This document shows, piece after piece, positions 18,931-27,697 of a DNA stretch of 64,000 nt (the stretch's first letter is position 1; every line of letters starts with the position of its first letter). The translations under genes were made by a program, and so were the position numbers. The stretch spans positions 1-64,000 of the forward strand of contig CALKXJ010000003.1 of the NCBI GenBank assembly GCA_938003835.1. The letters run 5' to 3'. The stretch comes from an uncultured Bryobacteraceae bacterium (lineage in GTDB: Bacteria; Acidobacteriota; Terriglobia; Bryobacterales; Bryobacteraceae). Under the pieces are notes generated by a model. It worked only from the letters and a program-made list of their open reading frames with translations. It had not been told where the DNA came from and ran no database searches.

Positions 18931-19800
18931 TCAGCCTCCTACCTTTGCGAGCAGCCCCTGCGGAGCCAGCGCGGCGGTCAGCAGCACGGCGAGCGAGCCC
19001 GTCTCATAGGGTCCCAAGCGGTCGGAGGCTGCAAGAGCCTCCTCGATCCACGCGGCGGCGGCCGCGGGCCGGGCGTTCCAGGCGGTCAGGCCGAGCAAGG
19101 CCCACCCCAGGCTGAGCGGCGCACGTACCCGTTTCACCGCCTCCTCCAGATAGCGGATGCTTGCGTTCACCTTCTCGCGGGGAGTGACTCCGGCCAGCGC
19201 CACAAGGGCGGCGCCCGTGGTGTCCGGCATTGGGCGCAGCGGCTGCCCAAAGACCATGGTGTTGCCGTAGTTCCATCCGCCTGCGGGAAGCTGGCGGTCA
19301 AGCAGTAAGGCGACAGCCTCGGCGACGCGCGGATGCTCGCCCCGACCCGCCCGCCGGAGCGCCAGCAAGGCCAGGGCGGTGGGAACGACCCAGGAGTGAG
19401 TGCCGAGGACCCAGGGCCAGCCCCGGATCGAGCTGTCGTGCGCGACCGGGTCGTCGGGCTCCCGCTTCCAGTGCCGACCCGTGTGGCGAAGGAGGAACTC
19501 GGCGGCGCGGGCGACGCGTTCCGAATACAAACTGGTGGAGATCCAGGCCAGCATAGCGGGCGCTGTCGGCCAAATGACATCGCGCAATTCCGGCTGGAGC
19601 GGCACCCGGCCGTCTTCGAGTTGGCGTGCGGCGAGCCAATCGCACCCAGTCGTCAGCCGCCAACTTTCTTCGGGCGTGGCCGCCAGCGCCACGACCGCCC
19701 AGGCGGTGGCGTCCACGGCGGCACCGGCGCCGGGTCGTGCGGCGAAGGCCCCATCGACGCGACGCCGGGACCGCAGCTCTTCGATGAGCTTTCTTATCAC
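18931..19800 (-). CDS. Squalene-cyclase-like alpha-helical repeat protein
   Basis: A 289-residue protein with repeating alpha-alpha units of the prenyltransferase/squalene-hopene cyclase type: AWAVVALAATPEESW, GWPWVLGTHSWVVPTALALL, LLDRQLPAGGWNYGNT (a QxxxGGW-like motif) and TTGAALVALAGV. It is less than half the length of a real hopene cyclase and has no clear DXDD catalytic motif, so it may be a binding or accessory alpha/alpha-toroid domain. GTG 19800 is preferred because GGAGG lies 7 bases upstream. It is translationally adjacent to the DUF362 gene, so the two probably work together. Confidence 0.6.
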   Translation of the reverse strand: MIRKLIEELRSRRRVDGAFAARPGAGAAVDATAWAVVALAATPEESWRLTTGCDWLAARQLEDGRVPLQPELRDVIWPTAPAMLAWISTSLYSERVARAAEFLLRHTGRHWKREPDDPVAHDSSIRGWPWVLGTHSWVVPTALALLALRRAGRGEHPRVAEAVALLLDRQLPAGGWNYGNTMVFGQPLRPMPDTTGAALVALAGVTPREKVNASIRYLEEAVKRVRAPLSLGWALLGLTAWNARPAAAAAWIEEALAASDRLGPYETGSLAVLLTAALAPQGLLAKVGG

Positions 19801-20027
19801 AGCACGACCTCCTCGCAACGCGCTGCTCGATGTTCTCCCTGCCTTTCTTTATCGTCAGATCGGCTACGATTCCGCGATGAGACGGCGGGAGCGCGCCGTA
19901 GGCGAAGCGGCTTGGATCCTCAGGCGCTCGTCAGCGTCTGTTACGGGGGAGACAGCCGAGGTAAAAATCCACGGTGCCGTGTCCGATAAGCTCATCAGGA
20001 CTGTTTTAGCGATTTAAAAAAGCTGCC

Positions 20028-20561
20028 ATGCAACCCCTGCCGACGGCCACGCAGTTTCTGCTGGTAGGATTCGTGTTAGCTGCCGCGCTCTTCGATTTGC
20101 GCGACCGACGCATTCCGAACTGGTTAAATCTTAGTGCCCTGCTGCTCGGTTTCGGTTTGAACTTTTTCCTCGAGCAAACCTCGGGCATATGGCAATCCTT
20201 GGGCGGACTGATCCTTGCTTGCCTCATCTATTTCCCCTTATATCTGCTACGCGTCATGGGGGCGGGCGATGTGAAGCTTATGGGCGCCGTCGGCGCAATC
20301 GTCGGAGCGGGTAACTGGCTGGTCATCTGCGTCCTGGCTGCGCTGGTGGGAGGCCTGCTCGCCCTTGCGCTGCTGCTCGTGCGCGGCCCGCTGCTTCACA
20401 CGCTGCGCAACGTGGGTTTGCTGATCTGGGAGCTGGTGCACCTGCGCCCTCCCTACGCCCGCCACCAGGAGCTCGACATCTCCCGCGGCCTGACGCTGCC
20501 GCACGGGGCCAGCGTAGCCTTGGGAGCGCTTCTGTTTGTTTTCCTGCGTCGCGCAGGATGA
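20028..20561 (+). CDS. A24 family prepilin peptidase (CpaA/TadV-like)
   Basis: A 177-residue inner-membrane aspartic protease with about five membrane helices. Both catalytic aspartate motifs are present: FDLRDRRIPNWLN near residues 21-34 and RVMGAGDVKLMGAVGA near 74-90. It lacks the N-terminal zinc/methylase domain of PilD, so it is of the short CpaA/TadV type that cleaves leader peptides of type IVb/Flp pilins. No pilus genes are in this window. The C-terminal 40 residues (RPPYARHQELDISRG) appear soluble. Confidence 0.85.
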   Translation: MQPLPTATQFLLVGFVLAAALFDLRDRRIPNWLNLSALLLGFGLNFFLEQTSGIWQSLGGLILACLIYFPLYLLRVMGAGDVKLMGAVGAIVGAGNWLVICVLAALVGGLLALALLLVRGPLLHTLRNVGLLIWELVHLRPPYARHQELDISRGLTLPHGASVALGALLFVFLRRAG

Positions 20562-20661
20562 GGTCGCTGGTGCTCTCTTTGGATATGCTCGGTTCCACGT
20601 CGCCCGTGCAGGCGGAAGCGTGCGCCGGACGACGGGCCGGACAGTTGCTGCGGCCTAGAGC

Positions 20662-22194
20662 ATGCCAGGCGTTCAGCCTCGGACGGACCCCGGTGGAGGC
20701 ATGGAATCGGGCGCCGTCGGGGTAGCGGCTTCTGAGCGCACGCAAAGCTCCGCTGCCCGTGATCGCCTTCTGGCGGCGGGCTTCACCCTGCTGGCGCTGC
20801 TACCCTGCTTCTGGCAGAGGCGAATCCAGGCGGGCGACTTTTCGAGCCACCTTTACAACGCCTGGCTTGCCATTGAGATCCAAGAGGGTCGCGCGCCGGG
20901 CCTGGAACTCGCCTGGCAGTGGACGAACATTCTATTCGATCTGTTGCTCGAGGGCCTGCTCCGCGCCGTCGGGGCCGAAGCGGCGCAGCGGATCGCCGCC
21001 TCGCTGTTAGTGCTGATCTTCTTCTGGGGTGTGCTGGCCTTCCTGCGCGCGACTTCCGGACACTGGGCTTGGTGGCCGGCCCCCCTGGTGTGGGCGCTGG
21101 CCTATGGCTGGGTCTTTCATATCGGGCTGTGCAACTTTTATCTTTCGCTGGGGCTATCGAGCTGCGCGCTGGCGCTGATGTGGCAATCAGGGACCAGGCG
21201 GCGGGCGGCAGCCGCCGTGCTCGGTGCGCTGGCGCTGAGCGCCCATGCTATTCCCGTGGCCTGGGCGGCCGGATTGGCACTCTATCAAGCGGCGGCCCGC
21301 CGCCTTGGAACCGCCGGGAGGCTGGCGCTGTTGGCCACCGCCGCGGCGGCGCTCTGGGCTCTCCGGCAAGCTGCCTTTTCCTACCTCGGCGCCGTGGACA
21401 TGCCTTCGCTCGTTTTTTTGGGCGCGGGTCCTGACCAGCTCTGGGTCTACGGAGACCGCTTTCGATTGCTTGCCTCCGCCGCCGCCGGGGTGTGTCTGGC
21501 GCTGGTGGTGCTAGCCGTGATGCAGCAAGGGCTGCGAACGGTGAATCGTCACCAGGTGCTCGCGTGGTACCTGCTGACCGTGATCGCCGCAGAGCTGGCG
21601 CCTTTCGGCCTCTGGCTGCCGGGATACCGGCAGGCGCTGACGTTTCTGCCGGAGCGGATGTCACTGGCGGCCGGCATCATGCTGTGCGCGGTCCTCGCCC
21701 GTTACCGCGCCGGCCCGGTGGAGCGAGCGGCCCTTTGGGCGGTGGTCTTGAGCTTTTTTTCGCTGCTCTATTTCGATCATCGGGCGCTGAACGCGGTGGA
21801 GGATCGCATCGAAGCAGCCGTGAGGCGCATCCCGCCGGGCGAGCGGGTGATTAGCGCCCTGTGCCTCAGCCGGTCTCGGATCGACGCCCTGGAGCACATG
21901 GTCGATCGTGCCTGCCTCGGGCGGTGTTATAGCTACGGCAACTATGAGCCCCAGTCGTGGCAGTTCCGGGTTCGGACTCGGGAGCCGAACCGCTTCGCCG
22001 TGGCCGATCTCAACACCATGATCCGCATGCGGACCGGCGAGCACGTCGTACAAAGTTGGGAGGCGCCGCTCTATGAGCTGTACGCCTGCGAGGAAGGTCG
22101 CGAGGTTTGCGTTCGGCGGCTCGAGGCGGGCGACCGAACTTCACGCACCTGCCTGGAGGCGATGCCGCAGGTGCGCCGGCGCCATTCTCCCTGA
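20662..22194 (+). CDS. Polytopic membrane protein of unknown function
   Basis: A 510-residue protein with about ten hydrophobic helices and a soluble C-terminal domain (ERVISALCLSRSRIDALEHM, CLGRCYSYGNYEPQSW). The first loop after helix 1 (QAGDFSSHLYNAWLAIEI) holds an Asp in a position like that of GT-C glycosyltransferases, and its downstream neighbour has a similar design, so glycan or lipid-sugar transfer is a reasonable guess. No family-defining motif is visible. The start is uncertain between ATG 20662 and ATG 20701. Confidence 0.5.
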   Translation: MPGVQPRTDPGGGMESGAVGVAASERTQSSAARDRLLAAGFTLLALLPCFWQRRIQAGDFSSHLYNAWLAIEIQEGRAPGLELAWQWTNILFDLLLEGLLRAVGAEAAQRIAASLLVLIFFWGVLAFLRATSGHWAWWPAPLVWALAYGWVFHIGLCNFYLSLGLSSCALALMWQSGTRRRAAAAVLGALALSAHAIPVAWAAGLALYQAAARRLGTAGRLALLATAAAALWALRQAAFSYLGAVDMPSLVFLGAGPDQLWVYGDRFRLLASAAAGVCLALVVLAVMQQGLRTVNRHQVLAWYLLTVIAAELAPFGLWLPGYRQALTFLPERMSLAAGIMLCAVLARYRAGPVERAALWAVVLSFFSLLYFDHRALNAVEDRIEAAVRRIPPGERVISALCLSRSRIDALEHMVDRACLGRCYSYGNYEPQSWQFRVRTREPNRFAVADLNTMIRMRTGEHVVQSWEAPLYELYACEEGREVCVRRLEAGDRTSRTCLEAMPQVRRRHSP

Positions 22195-22205
22195 GGCTAC
22201 TCAGC

Positions 22206-23519
22206 ATGGAAGACGAGCTCAACCCTCGGAAACCGCTTCCTTGGCGCGATGGGTCAAGAGCTGATGACGGCCGGCCGGAGGGGGCCGAAAGCAGCCGTTC
22301 GGTGCTGCTGATCGGCGTGGGCGCATTGATCACTGCCTGGCTGAGCCTTCTCTGCCTGCCGGGTGCGGGTTTCGGGGAGGGCTTTGAGGCGGTGCATATT
22401 GCGCGGACGGTTGCGGAGGGCGGCGGATTTGCCAACCCGTTCCCCGGGCGGCCAACCGGACCCACCGCCCACCTGCCGCCTTTGTTCCCCTTATTGCTGG
22501 CCGCCCTGTTCAGGCTGCTCGGTTTTGCCTCGCTTGCGATCGCCTTCGCTTCGAGCCTTTGCCTCACGGCTCACGTTCTCCACAGCATGCTGCTCGTTCC
22601 GATGGCGGCGATTCTGGTCGGGTCGCACCGTGTGGGCGCCTGGGCGGCGCTCGTCGCCATGGTCGCGCCGCCGCTGCTCGTGCTGCCGCAATGGGAAGGG
22701 GTGTATGCCGCCGCCGGCCTGATGCTGTTTTGCCTTGGTAGCCACCGCTGGAGTGTAGCGGGGGGCCTCAGCGCCGGATCAGCCGCGCGGTGCGGGGCGG
22801 CCGCCGGGGCGCTCGCCCTTCTGAACGCAAGCACCCCTCTCGTCATCGGCACGTGGTTGCTTTGGCTCGCCGGGCGCCTCGCAGCCCCGGCCAAAGTGAG
22901 GGTGAAGTTTCTGTTCCTGACCGCCATCTTCGCCGGCCTGGCTGTTTCGCCCTGGATTCTGCGGAACTGGCTCGTTCTGGGCGCGCTCGTGCCCCTGCGG
23001 AGCAATTTCGGCCTTGAGCTGGCGGTCTCGAACAACCCGTGGGCTTTTCCGTCTCAGCGTGAGAACTTCAGGCGCCCGCATGTTGCCCGTCTTCACCCCA
23101 CGTTCGGCCCCGAGATCCGTGAGGAGATTCGCCGGGAGGGTGAGATCGCCTTCAACCGGCGGAAATGGGCCGAGGCGCTCGAGTGGATCCGCGGGAGCAA
23201 GGCAGCCTTTCTGAAACTCACCGCTGCTCGCGTGGCGCAATTCTGGTGGCCGGTCCATGAGATCTCCGGCTTCCATATCTTTGCGGTTCGGCTGGTAACC
23301 CTCGCTGGGCTGGCCGGCATGGTGGTGATGGTGATGCGGCATGAGCCGGCCGCCTGGTTCTTGGCCGGCGCCTCAGTGCTGTTTTCGCTGCCATATGCCG
23401 TGGTTCATGTCAGCACGCGCCTTCGATTCCCGATCATGTGGCTCAGTCTGCTCGGCGCAGGCTACTTTCTCGATTGGGCGATCCAAGCTCTCCGGTCGCT
23501 GTGCCGCTGCCGGATGTGA
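22206..23519 (+). CDS. GT-C-like membrane glycosyltransferase
   Basis: The 437-residue product has a helix, an acidic first loop (GEGFEAVHIARTVAEGGGFA), then GPTAHLPPLFPLLLAALFRL, the arrangement seen in ArnT/GT39/GT83 enzymes that transfer sugars from polyprenyl phosphates on the outer face of the inner membrane. Eight or more further helices follow, with one long extracytoplasmic loop (residues about 265-345). The start is ATG 22206; the upstream extension overlaps the previous gene. The gene's 3' end overlaps the convergent GT2 gene by 77 bases. Confidence 0.6.
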   Translation: MEDELNPRKPLPWRDGSRADDGRPEGAESSRSVLLIGVGALITAWLSLLCLPGAGFGEGFEAVHIARTVAEGGGFANPFPGRPTGPTAHLPPLFPLLLAALFRLLGFASLAIAFASSLCLTAHVLHSMLLVPMAAILVGSHRVGAWAALVAMVAPPLLVLPQWEGVYAAAGLMLFCLGSHRWSVAGGLSAGSAARCGAAAGALALLNASTPLVIGTWLLWLAGRLAAPAKVRVKFLFLTAIFAGLAVSPWILRNWLVLGALVPLRSNFGLELAVSNNPWAFPSQRENFRRPHVARLHPTFGPEIREEIRREGEIAFNRRKWAEALEWIRGSKAAFLKLTAARVAQFWWPVHEISGFHIFAVRLVTLAGLAGMVVMVMRHEPAAWFLAGASVLFSLPYAVVHVSTRLRFPIMWLSLLGAGYFLDWAIQALRSLCRCRM

Positions 23520-24402
23520 TGGCCCCTGCATTTCCACGGCCCACCGCCCGCCGGCCGGCGGCGAGCCATTCGGCGAGGAAGCAGGCCGGGCGGCGGCGGT
23601 TGAAGTAGAGGCCAAGCGGGAGGCTCAAGGCGAATTTGAATGCCGTGGGCTTCAGTGGCTCGAAGAACTGGTCGCGGCGGTCGACCAGGTGCGCGGCATA
23701 GGCGAAGACGGCCCTGAGGGGCGCGTAGCCGTAGTGGTGCACGAGCAGTCGGATGTTCTCCTTGAACACCCGGCGGCGGGCGCCCAGCGTGATCGTGCCG
23801 CGCCGCATGCGCGAGGCGGCCAGGCGCACCGGAATTCGCTCCAGCTTCCAGCGTCGCGACAGGCGGATCCAGAGGTCGTAGTCGAAGGTGTGAGGCCAGC
23901 GGGGGTCGAGTCCGCCGGCGCTCTCGAACGCCCGGCGGCGCAGGAAGACGGCCGGCTGGCAGAGGAAACACTCACGGGCGAGCAGGCACGGATCGAAGTC
24001 GCGCGTGGGATAGTCGCCGATGAGGCGGCCGGAGGCATCCACCCAGACCCCGTCGCCATAAACCGCGCCGGCGTCCGGATGCGCCTCGAGCGCAGCGACG
24101 GCGGCGGAAATCGCGCCGGGAAAGTAATAGTCGTCGGCGGCGAGCCACGCGAAGACCTCGCCGGTGGCCTCGGCGAAGCCCCGATTGATCGCTTCCACCG
24201 GGCCCGAGCCCTGCTCGACCACCACGCGAAGGCGGTCACCGAAGCGGGACAGAATTTCGAGCGTTGGGTCCGTGGAGCCGCCATCGACGACGATGTATTC
24301 GATCGAGGGATAGTCCTGCTCGAGGACGCTGCGCACCGCCTCTTCGATATGAGCCGCCGCATTGAGCGAAGGCGTGACGATACTCGCCAGGGGCGGGTTC
24401 AC
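23443..24402 (-). CDS. Family 2 glycosyltransferase
   Basis: A 319-residue GT-A fold enzyme: SIVTPSLNAAAHIEEAVRSV at the N-terminus, the YIVVDGGSTDPTLEIL nucleotide-sugar motif, AADDYYFPGA as the DxD-equivalent and QPAVFLRRRAF downstream. A C-terminal extension of about 100 residues is basic. It probably transfers a sugar onto a surface glycan or lipid carrier. The GTG start overlaps the TGA of the oxidoreductase gene upstream (GTGA), so translation is coupled. The last residues run into the convergent membrane protein gene. Confidence 0.8.
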   Translation of the reverse strand: MNPPLASIVTPSLNAAAHIEEAVRSVLEQDYPSIEYIVVDGGSTDPTLEILSRFGDRLRVVVEQGSGPVEAINRGFAEATGEVFAWLAADDYYFPGAISAAVAALEAHPDAGAVYGDGVWVDASGRLIGDYPTRDFDPCLLARECFLCQPAVFLRRRAFESAGGLDPRWPHTFDYDLWIRLSRRWKLERIPVRLAASRMRRGTITLGARRRVFKENIRLLVHHYGYAPLRAVFAYAAHLVDRRDQFFEPLKPTAFKFALSLPLGLYFNRRRPACFLAEWLAAGRRAVGRGNAGAITSGSGTATGELGSPNRESSLRRAD

Positions 24403-25397
24403 TGCCAGCCCGAGAGGTTCACTGCGGCGGCGCGGGCGGCGCTCTCATAGGCCGCCTCGACCGCGGCGAACGTTTTCAGGTATTCGCGGCCTGAGGTCTC
24501 GAACTGGCGGCCCTCGAGCAAGCACTCGATGAAGTGGCGCTGCGTGGCGAAGACGCTATCGCCCCTGTAGCCCTGCTCGGGCGGCGGCCCCCAGACCTTT
24601 TCCTCTCCCGAGAAAATCTCGCCGGTGGCGCGCACCAGAAGGCTGCCCTCCTCGCCGTCGAAGCAGGCCTCGCCCATGGCCGGGCCCGGGGGGACGGGAT
24701 CGGCGAAGCGGTGGCTCTCGATGAGGCCGGGGATGTCCCAGACGTGCCGCAGCAGCAGCGCCGCCTGATCCTCGCCCGCGATCACGGGGTTAACGCGCCG
24801 AACCTCGGCATAGATCCGGGCAATGTCGCCGAAAAGGAAGCGGGCCGTATCGATCTGGTGCACGAGCGTCTCGTAGATGAGCAGCCGAGGCATCTGAACG
24901 AAGTAAGGCTGGCGCGGGTAAGGGGCCGGCCCCAGCCCGTCGCGCTGCCGGACGTGGAACCAGTAGCCGATGGGCCGGCCAATGTCGCCGCGCGCGATAC
25001 GGCGCGCGACTTCGCGGTACCAGGGCTGCCAGCGCCAGTTTTCATGAATCATCAACGGGATCCCGGCGCCCTCGGCGACCTCGACCATGCGGACGGCCTC
25101 GGTCCAGTCGCGCGCCATCGGTTTCTGGCAGATCGCCGGGATGCGATGGGCGGCGGCGAGGCTGACCAACTCGAAGTGAGTATCGGGCCGGGTGGCGATA
25201 TCGAGGAAATCGGGCCGCTCGCGCTCGAGCATTTCGGCGGCGCTAGCATAAGCCGCCGGGGCGAAGGCGCGGGCGCGTTCCAGAACCGGATCGGCTGCGG
25301 CCACGATGCGGACCTCGGGGATGCGCGCCCAAGCCTCGAGCTGAAACCGGGCGAAGTAGCCGCAGCCGGCGATGGCGCCGCGAAGCGGTAGCTGCAT
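24399..25397 (-). CDS. Gfo/Idh/MocA family oxidoreductase
   Basis: A 332-residue NAD(P)-dependent sugar oxidoreductase. It has an N-terminal Rossmann motif GAIAGCGYFARFQ, the conserved Lys-Pro of ICQKPMA (equivalent to EKP), HENWRWQPWYREV in the active-site region and HQIDTARFLFG near the C-terminal catalytic His. The start is ATG 25397; the longer open frame is not needed. The gene sits between a radical SAM enzyme and a GT2, consistent with building or modifying a sugar donor, though the substrate is not known. Confidence 0.8.
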   Translation of the reverse strand: MQLPLRGAIAGCGYFARFQLEAWARIPEVRIVAAADPVLERARAFAPAAYASAAEMLERERPDFLDIATRPDTHFELVSLAAAHRIPAICQKPMARDWTEAVRMVEVAEGAGIPLMIHENWRWQPWYREVARRIARGDIGRPIGYWFHVRQRDGLGPAPYPRQPYFVQMPRLLIYETLVHQIDTARFLFGDIARIYAEVRRVNPVIAGEDQAALLLRHVWDIPGLIESHRFADPVPPGPAMGEACFDGEEGSLLVRATGEIFSGEEKVWGPPPEQGYRGDSVFATQRHFIECLLEGRQFETSGREYLKTFAAVEAAYESAARAAAVNLSGWQ

Positions 25398-25410
25398 GAG
25401 AGTTTGTCCT

Positions 25411-27153
25411 TCAGGCCTGGCCGACCACGCGGAAGGGGCTTGCGCCTTCCACGCGCGTGGTGCCGTAGACGCTAAACGGCTGGCCGTCCTGAAGACGGGC
25501 CAACTCCTCCAGTGTACTGCTGCGGTGCTTGGCGACGAGACGGGGCGGGCGGGCCGGCGGGGGCGGCGTCGTGTCGCTGAGGTCCAGATAGAGGTGGCCG
25601 CGCAGACGGTGCTCCGGGATGCCGGCAAAGCGCATGGCGGGATAGCGGAACTGCGGCCCATGGACCCAGCGACCCCGCAGGTAATAGAAGGCGAACATGC
25701 CCGCTTTCCAGAGCCAGTTCGAACTCTCGTTCACGACGCCAAGCTCGCGGCTCTGCTTCCAGGCGGTGAGGATGAATTCCCACTGAAGCCGAGTCAGCTC
25801 GCGCGGCTTGAGCGCCCGGCCGGAGGCCATGCGCGTATCCTCGAGCGGGGTGAAGATCGAAGGCACGTAAATCACCTTGTTCTTGCGCAGGCGCTTAAGC
25901 AGTTCAAGCGACTGCTTGATGTCGTCGTCGGTTTCGTTCGGCAGGCCGACGATGAAGGTGTAGACGGGGAACCAGTGGTTCTCGTTGAGGATGTTGGTGC
26001 CTTCGACGACGATCTCCTGCCAATCGCGTATGTCGAAGGGCAGCGCCTTGCCGCTCATGGTCATAGCGGCCAGGCGCGGCGAGCCGGTCTCGATGCCGAT
26101 GAGCGGGGAGAGGATGCGGTTGCCCGGGTAGGTCGAGCGGGGATTGCGAAGCACGCTTTTGGGCAAAAGGATCTTCGAGAGCTCCTTGATGAGATGAGGA
26201 TTGACGACGGCCGGGGCGAGGGTGGCATGCGAGAGCGGCACGTAATCGACGCCGGGGACGCTGGCCACCTTCTCGTAGAAGTTCACGAGCGCATCGGCGT
26301 TGGGGATGTAGAACGGGGCGCTGGCGCCGTAGATGAAGATGTCTTCCGAGACGGCGAAGATGATGCGGCCGCCCTCGCGCACGTTGGCGCGCACAGCCTC
26401 GAGCAACTGCTCCGGCGGGATCGAGATGCGCGTCTCGAGCGTGGGCGAGCAAAAGGCGCACTGGCGGCCGCAGCCGCGGGTCATCTCGACGATGCCGAAG
26501 GTGGAGCGGCGCAAGGGGACGCGAAGATCTTCGAGAGCGGGCTCCGGGGCGTGGACCACCGGCGGCAGCTCCTCGCCGGCGTCGGCGCGCTCGAACAGCT
26601 CGAGGATGACGCGCTCGCCGCGGCCGATGACGACGCAATCAACGCCCAGGCGCTCCATCGAGCCGGTCTTTTCGATCTGCCAGGCGCCGGCGCCGCCGAC
26701 GATCACCTTGGGCCTGTACTTGCGGATCGCCGGGTGGAAGAAGATGCGCTCGCTCTCATAGGCGTTGATGGGACGGGCCGAGCTGCCGAAGATATTGCTG
26801 TAGACGCCGGTGGAAAAGGCGGTGCCGATCGGGTTGTGAGCGCTGACGCCGACGGCGCGCGTGCGCGGCCCGACGAAGAGATCAAGCTGATCGGGATGAC
26901 AAACGGCGACGTCCTCTCTCGGATACTCTTCGAGCAGGATGGCCTCGGCGATGCGCAGCCCGTAAGGCATCACCACCGCCGTGCCGTCGGGGTAGGTCTG
27001 CTGCGCGAGCATCTTCTTGTAAAGAAAACGGGGAGCGAACTGGGCGGGCACGGAAGCATAGACCATCTGCTTCCACGGGCTGAAGCCCTGCTCGGTACTC
27101 TCGGTGTCGGGAGCGGTCAGAACAAAACGAACTCCCCTCGGGTCGTAGGCCAT
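25411..27153 (-). CDS. B12-binding-domain radical SAM protein
   Basis: A 580-residue protein with an N-terminal cobalamin-binding-like Rossmann region (VAVCHPDQLDLFVGPRTRAV, VIVGGAGAWQIEKTGS, CVVIGRGERVILEL) and a radical SAM barrel with the cluster motif TRGCGRQCAFCSP (CxxxCxxC) near residue 230. Such enzymes cleave S-adenosylmethionine and often methylate unactivated carbons in lipids or natural products. The C-terminal 150 residues hold no recognised motif. It heads an operon with the oxidoreductase and GT2 genes (13 bases to the next gene). The reaction is not predictable from sequence. Confidence 0.8.
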   Translation of the reverse strand: MAYDPRGVRFVLTAPDTESTEQGFSPWKQMVYASVPAQFAPRFLYKKMLAQQTYPDGTAVVMPYGLRIAEAILLEEYPREDVAVCHPDQLDLFVGPRTRAVGVSAHNPIGTAFSTGVYSNIFGSSARPINAYESERIFFHPAIRKYRPKVIVGGAGAWQIEKTGSMERLGVDCVVIGRGERVILELFERADAGEELPPVVHAPEPALEDLRVPLRRSTFGIVEMTRGCGRQCAFCSPTLETRISIPPEQLLEAVRANVREGGRIIFAVSEDIFIYGASAPFYIPNADALVNFYEKVASVPGVDYVPLSHATLAPAVVNPHLIKELSKILLPKSVLRNPRSTYPGNRILSPLIGIETGSPRLAAMTMSGKALPFDIRDWQEIVVEGTNILNENHWFPVYTFIVGLPNETDDDIKQSLELLKRLRKNKVIYVPSIFTPLEDTRMASGRALKPRELTRLQWEFILTAWKQSRELGVVNESSNWLWKAGMFAFYYLRGRWVHGPQFRYPAMRFAGIPEHRLRGHLYLDLSDTTPPPPARPPRLVAKHRSSTLEELARLQDGQPFSVYGTTRVEGASPFRVVGQA

Positions 27154-27222
27154 CAGGCGTCCTCCAGTCTTGTGGTTCCTAACGAGTCTATCCGGACCGG
27201 GCGCATTACGCCAACCCGGCGC

Positions 27223-27666
27223 TCAGCGGTAGGCGATCACCTCGATCTCCACCAGGCAACCGGGCAGCGGGATGTTGGCCACAGCCACGGTGGTGCGCGC
27301 GGGCGGATTGGGGCCGAAGCGGCCGCGATAGACCTCGTTCATCGCCGCGTAGTCGCGGATATCGGCCAGGTAGACGTTCACCTTGAGCGCCTTCTCCATC
27401 GAGGAGCCGACGCTTTCGAGGACCTTCTGGATGTGGGTGAGCAGCTTGTCGGTCTGGGCGCGGATCCCGGCGACGTCGTTCAAGCCGGAACCGGAGACGA
27501 AGACGAGGTTGCCGAAAGTGACGGCGCTCGGAAACAGCGGCGTGCCCTCGGGTTTGGGGCCGAGGTAGTGGACCTCTTTCTTGGCTGGCTGCGCGGAGGC
27601 GGGCGCGGCGAAGGCGGCCCCCAGGCCGGCAGCGAGCAGGCTGCGGCGGGTTTCGTCCGACATCAT
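27223..27666 (-). CDS. Exported RidA family protein
   Basis: The 147-residue product combines a twin-arginine-like signal (DETRRSLLAAGLGAAFAAPA) with a RidA/YjgF domain: FGNLVFVSGSGLND, the trimer-interface LESVGSSMEKALKVNVYLAD, the conserved Arg of NPPARTTVAV and the VEIEVIAY ending. Cytoplasmic RidA hydrolyses reactive enamines and imines; an exported form suggests a different substrate or a structural role. It follows the DUF362 gene by 31 bases and is probably co-transcribed. ATG 27663 is an alternative start. Confidence 0.8.
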   Translation of the reverse strand: MMSDETRRSLLAAGLGAAFAAPASAQPAKKEVHYLGPKPEGTPLFPSAVTFGNLVFVSGSGLNDVAGIRAQTDKLLTHIQKVLESVGSSMEKALKVNVYLADIRDYAAMNEVYRGRFGPNPPARTTVAVANIPLPGCLVEIEVIAYR

Positions 27667-27697
27667 CGATTCTCGAGTTCTCCTTTCGCGAAAAGGC

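Noticed and set aside
18931-19800. Full squalene-hopene cyclase
   Set aside because: It is far too short, lacks a DXDD motif and has only some repeat units.
19877-20017. A 46-codon plus-strand ORF just before the prepilin peptidase gene
   Set aside because: It has no clear ribosome-binding site, no hydrophobic or motif content, and ends within the peptidase leader; coding is not supported.
19930-20027. Possible riboswitch or structured leader upstream of the prepilin peptidase
   Set aside because: The region has GGGGGAGACAGCCGAGG and nearby pairing, but it does not fit the c-di-GMP or other consensus I can recall, and pairing is weak.
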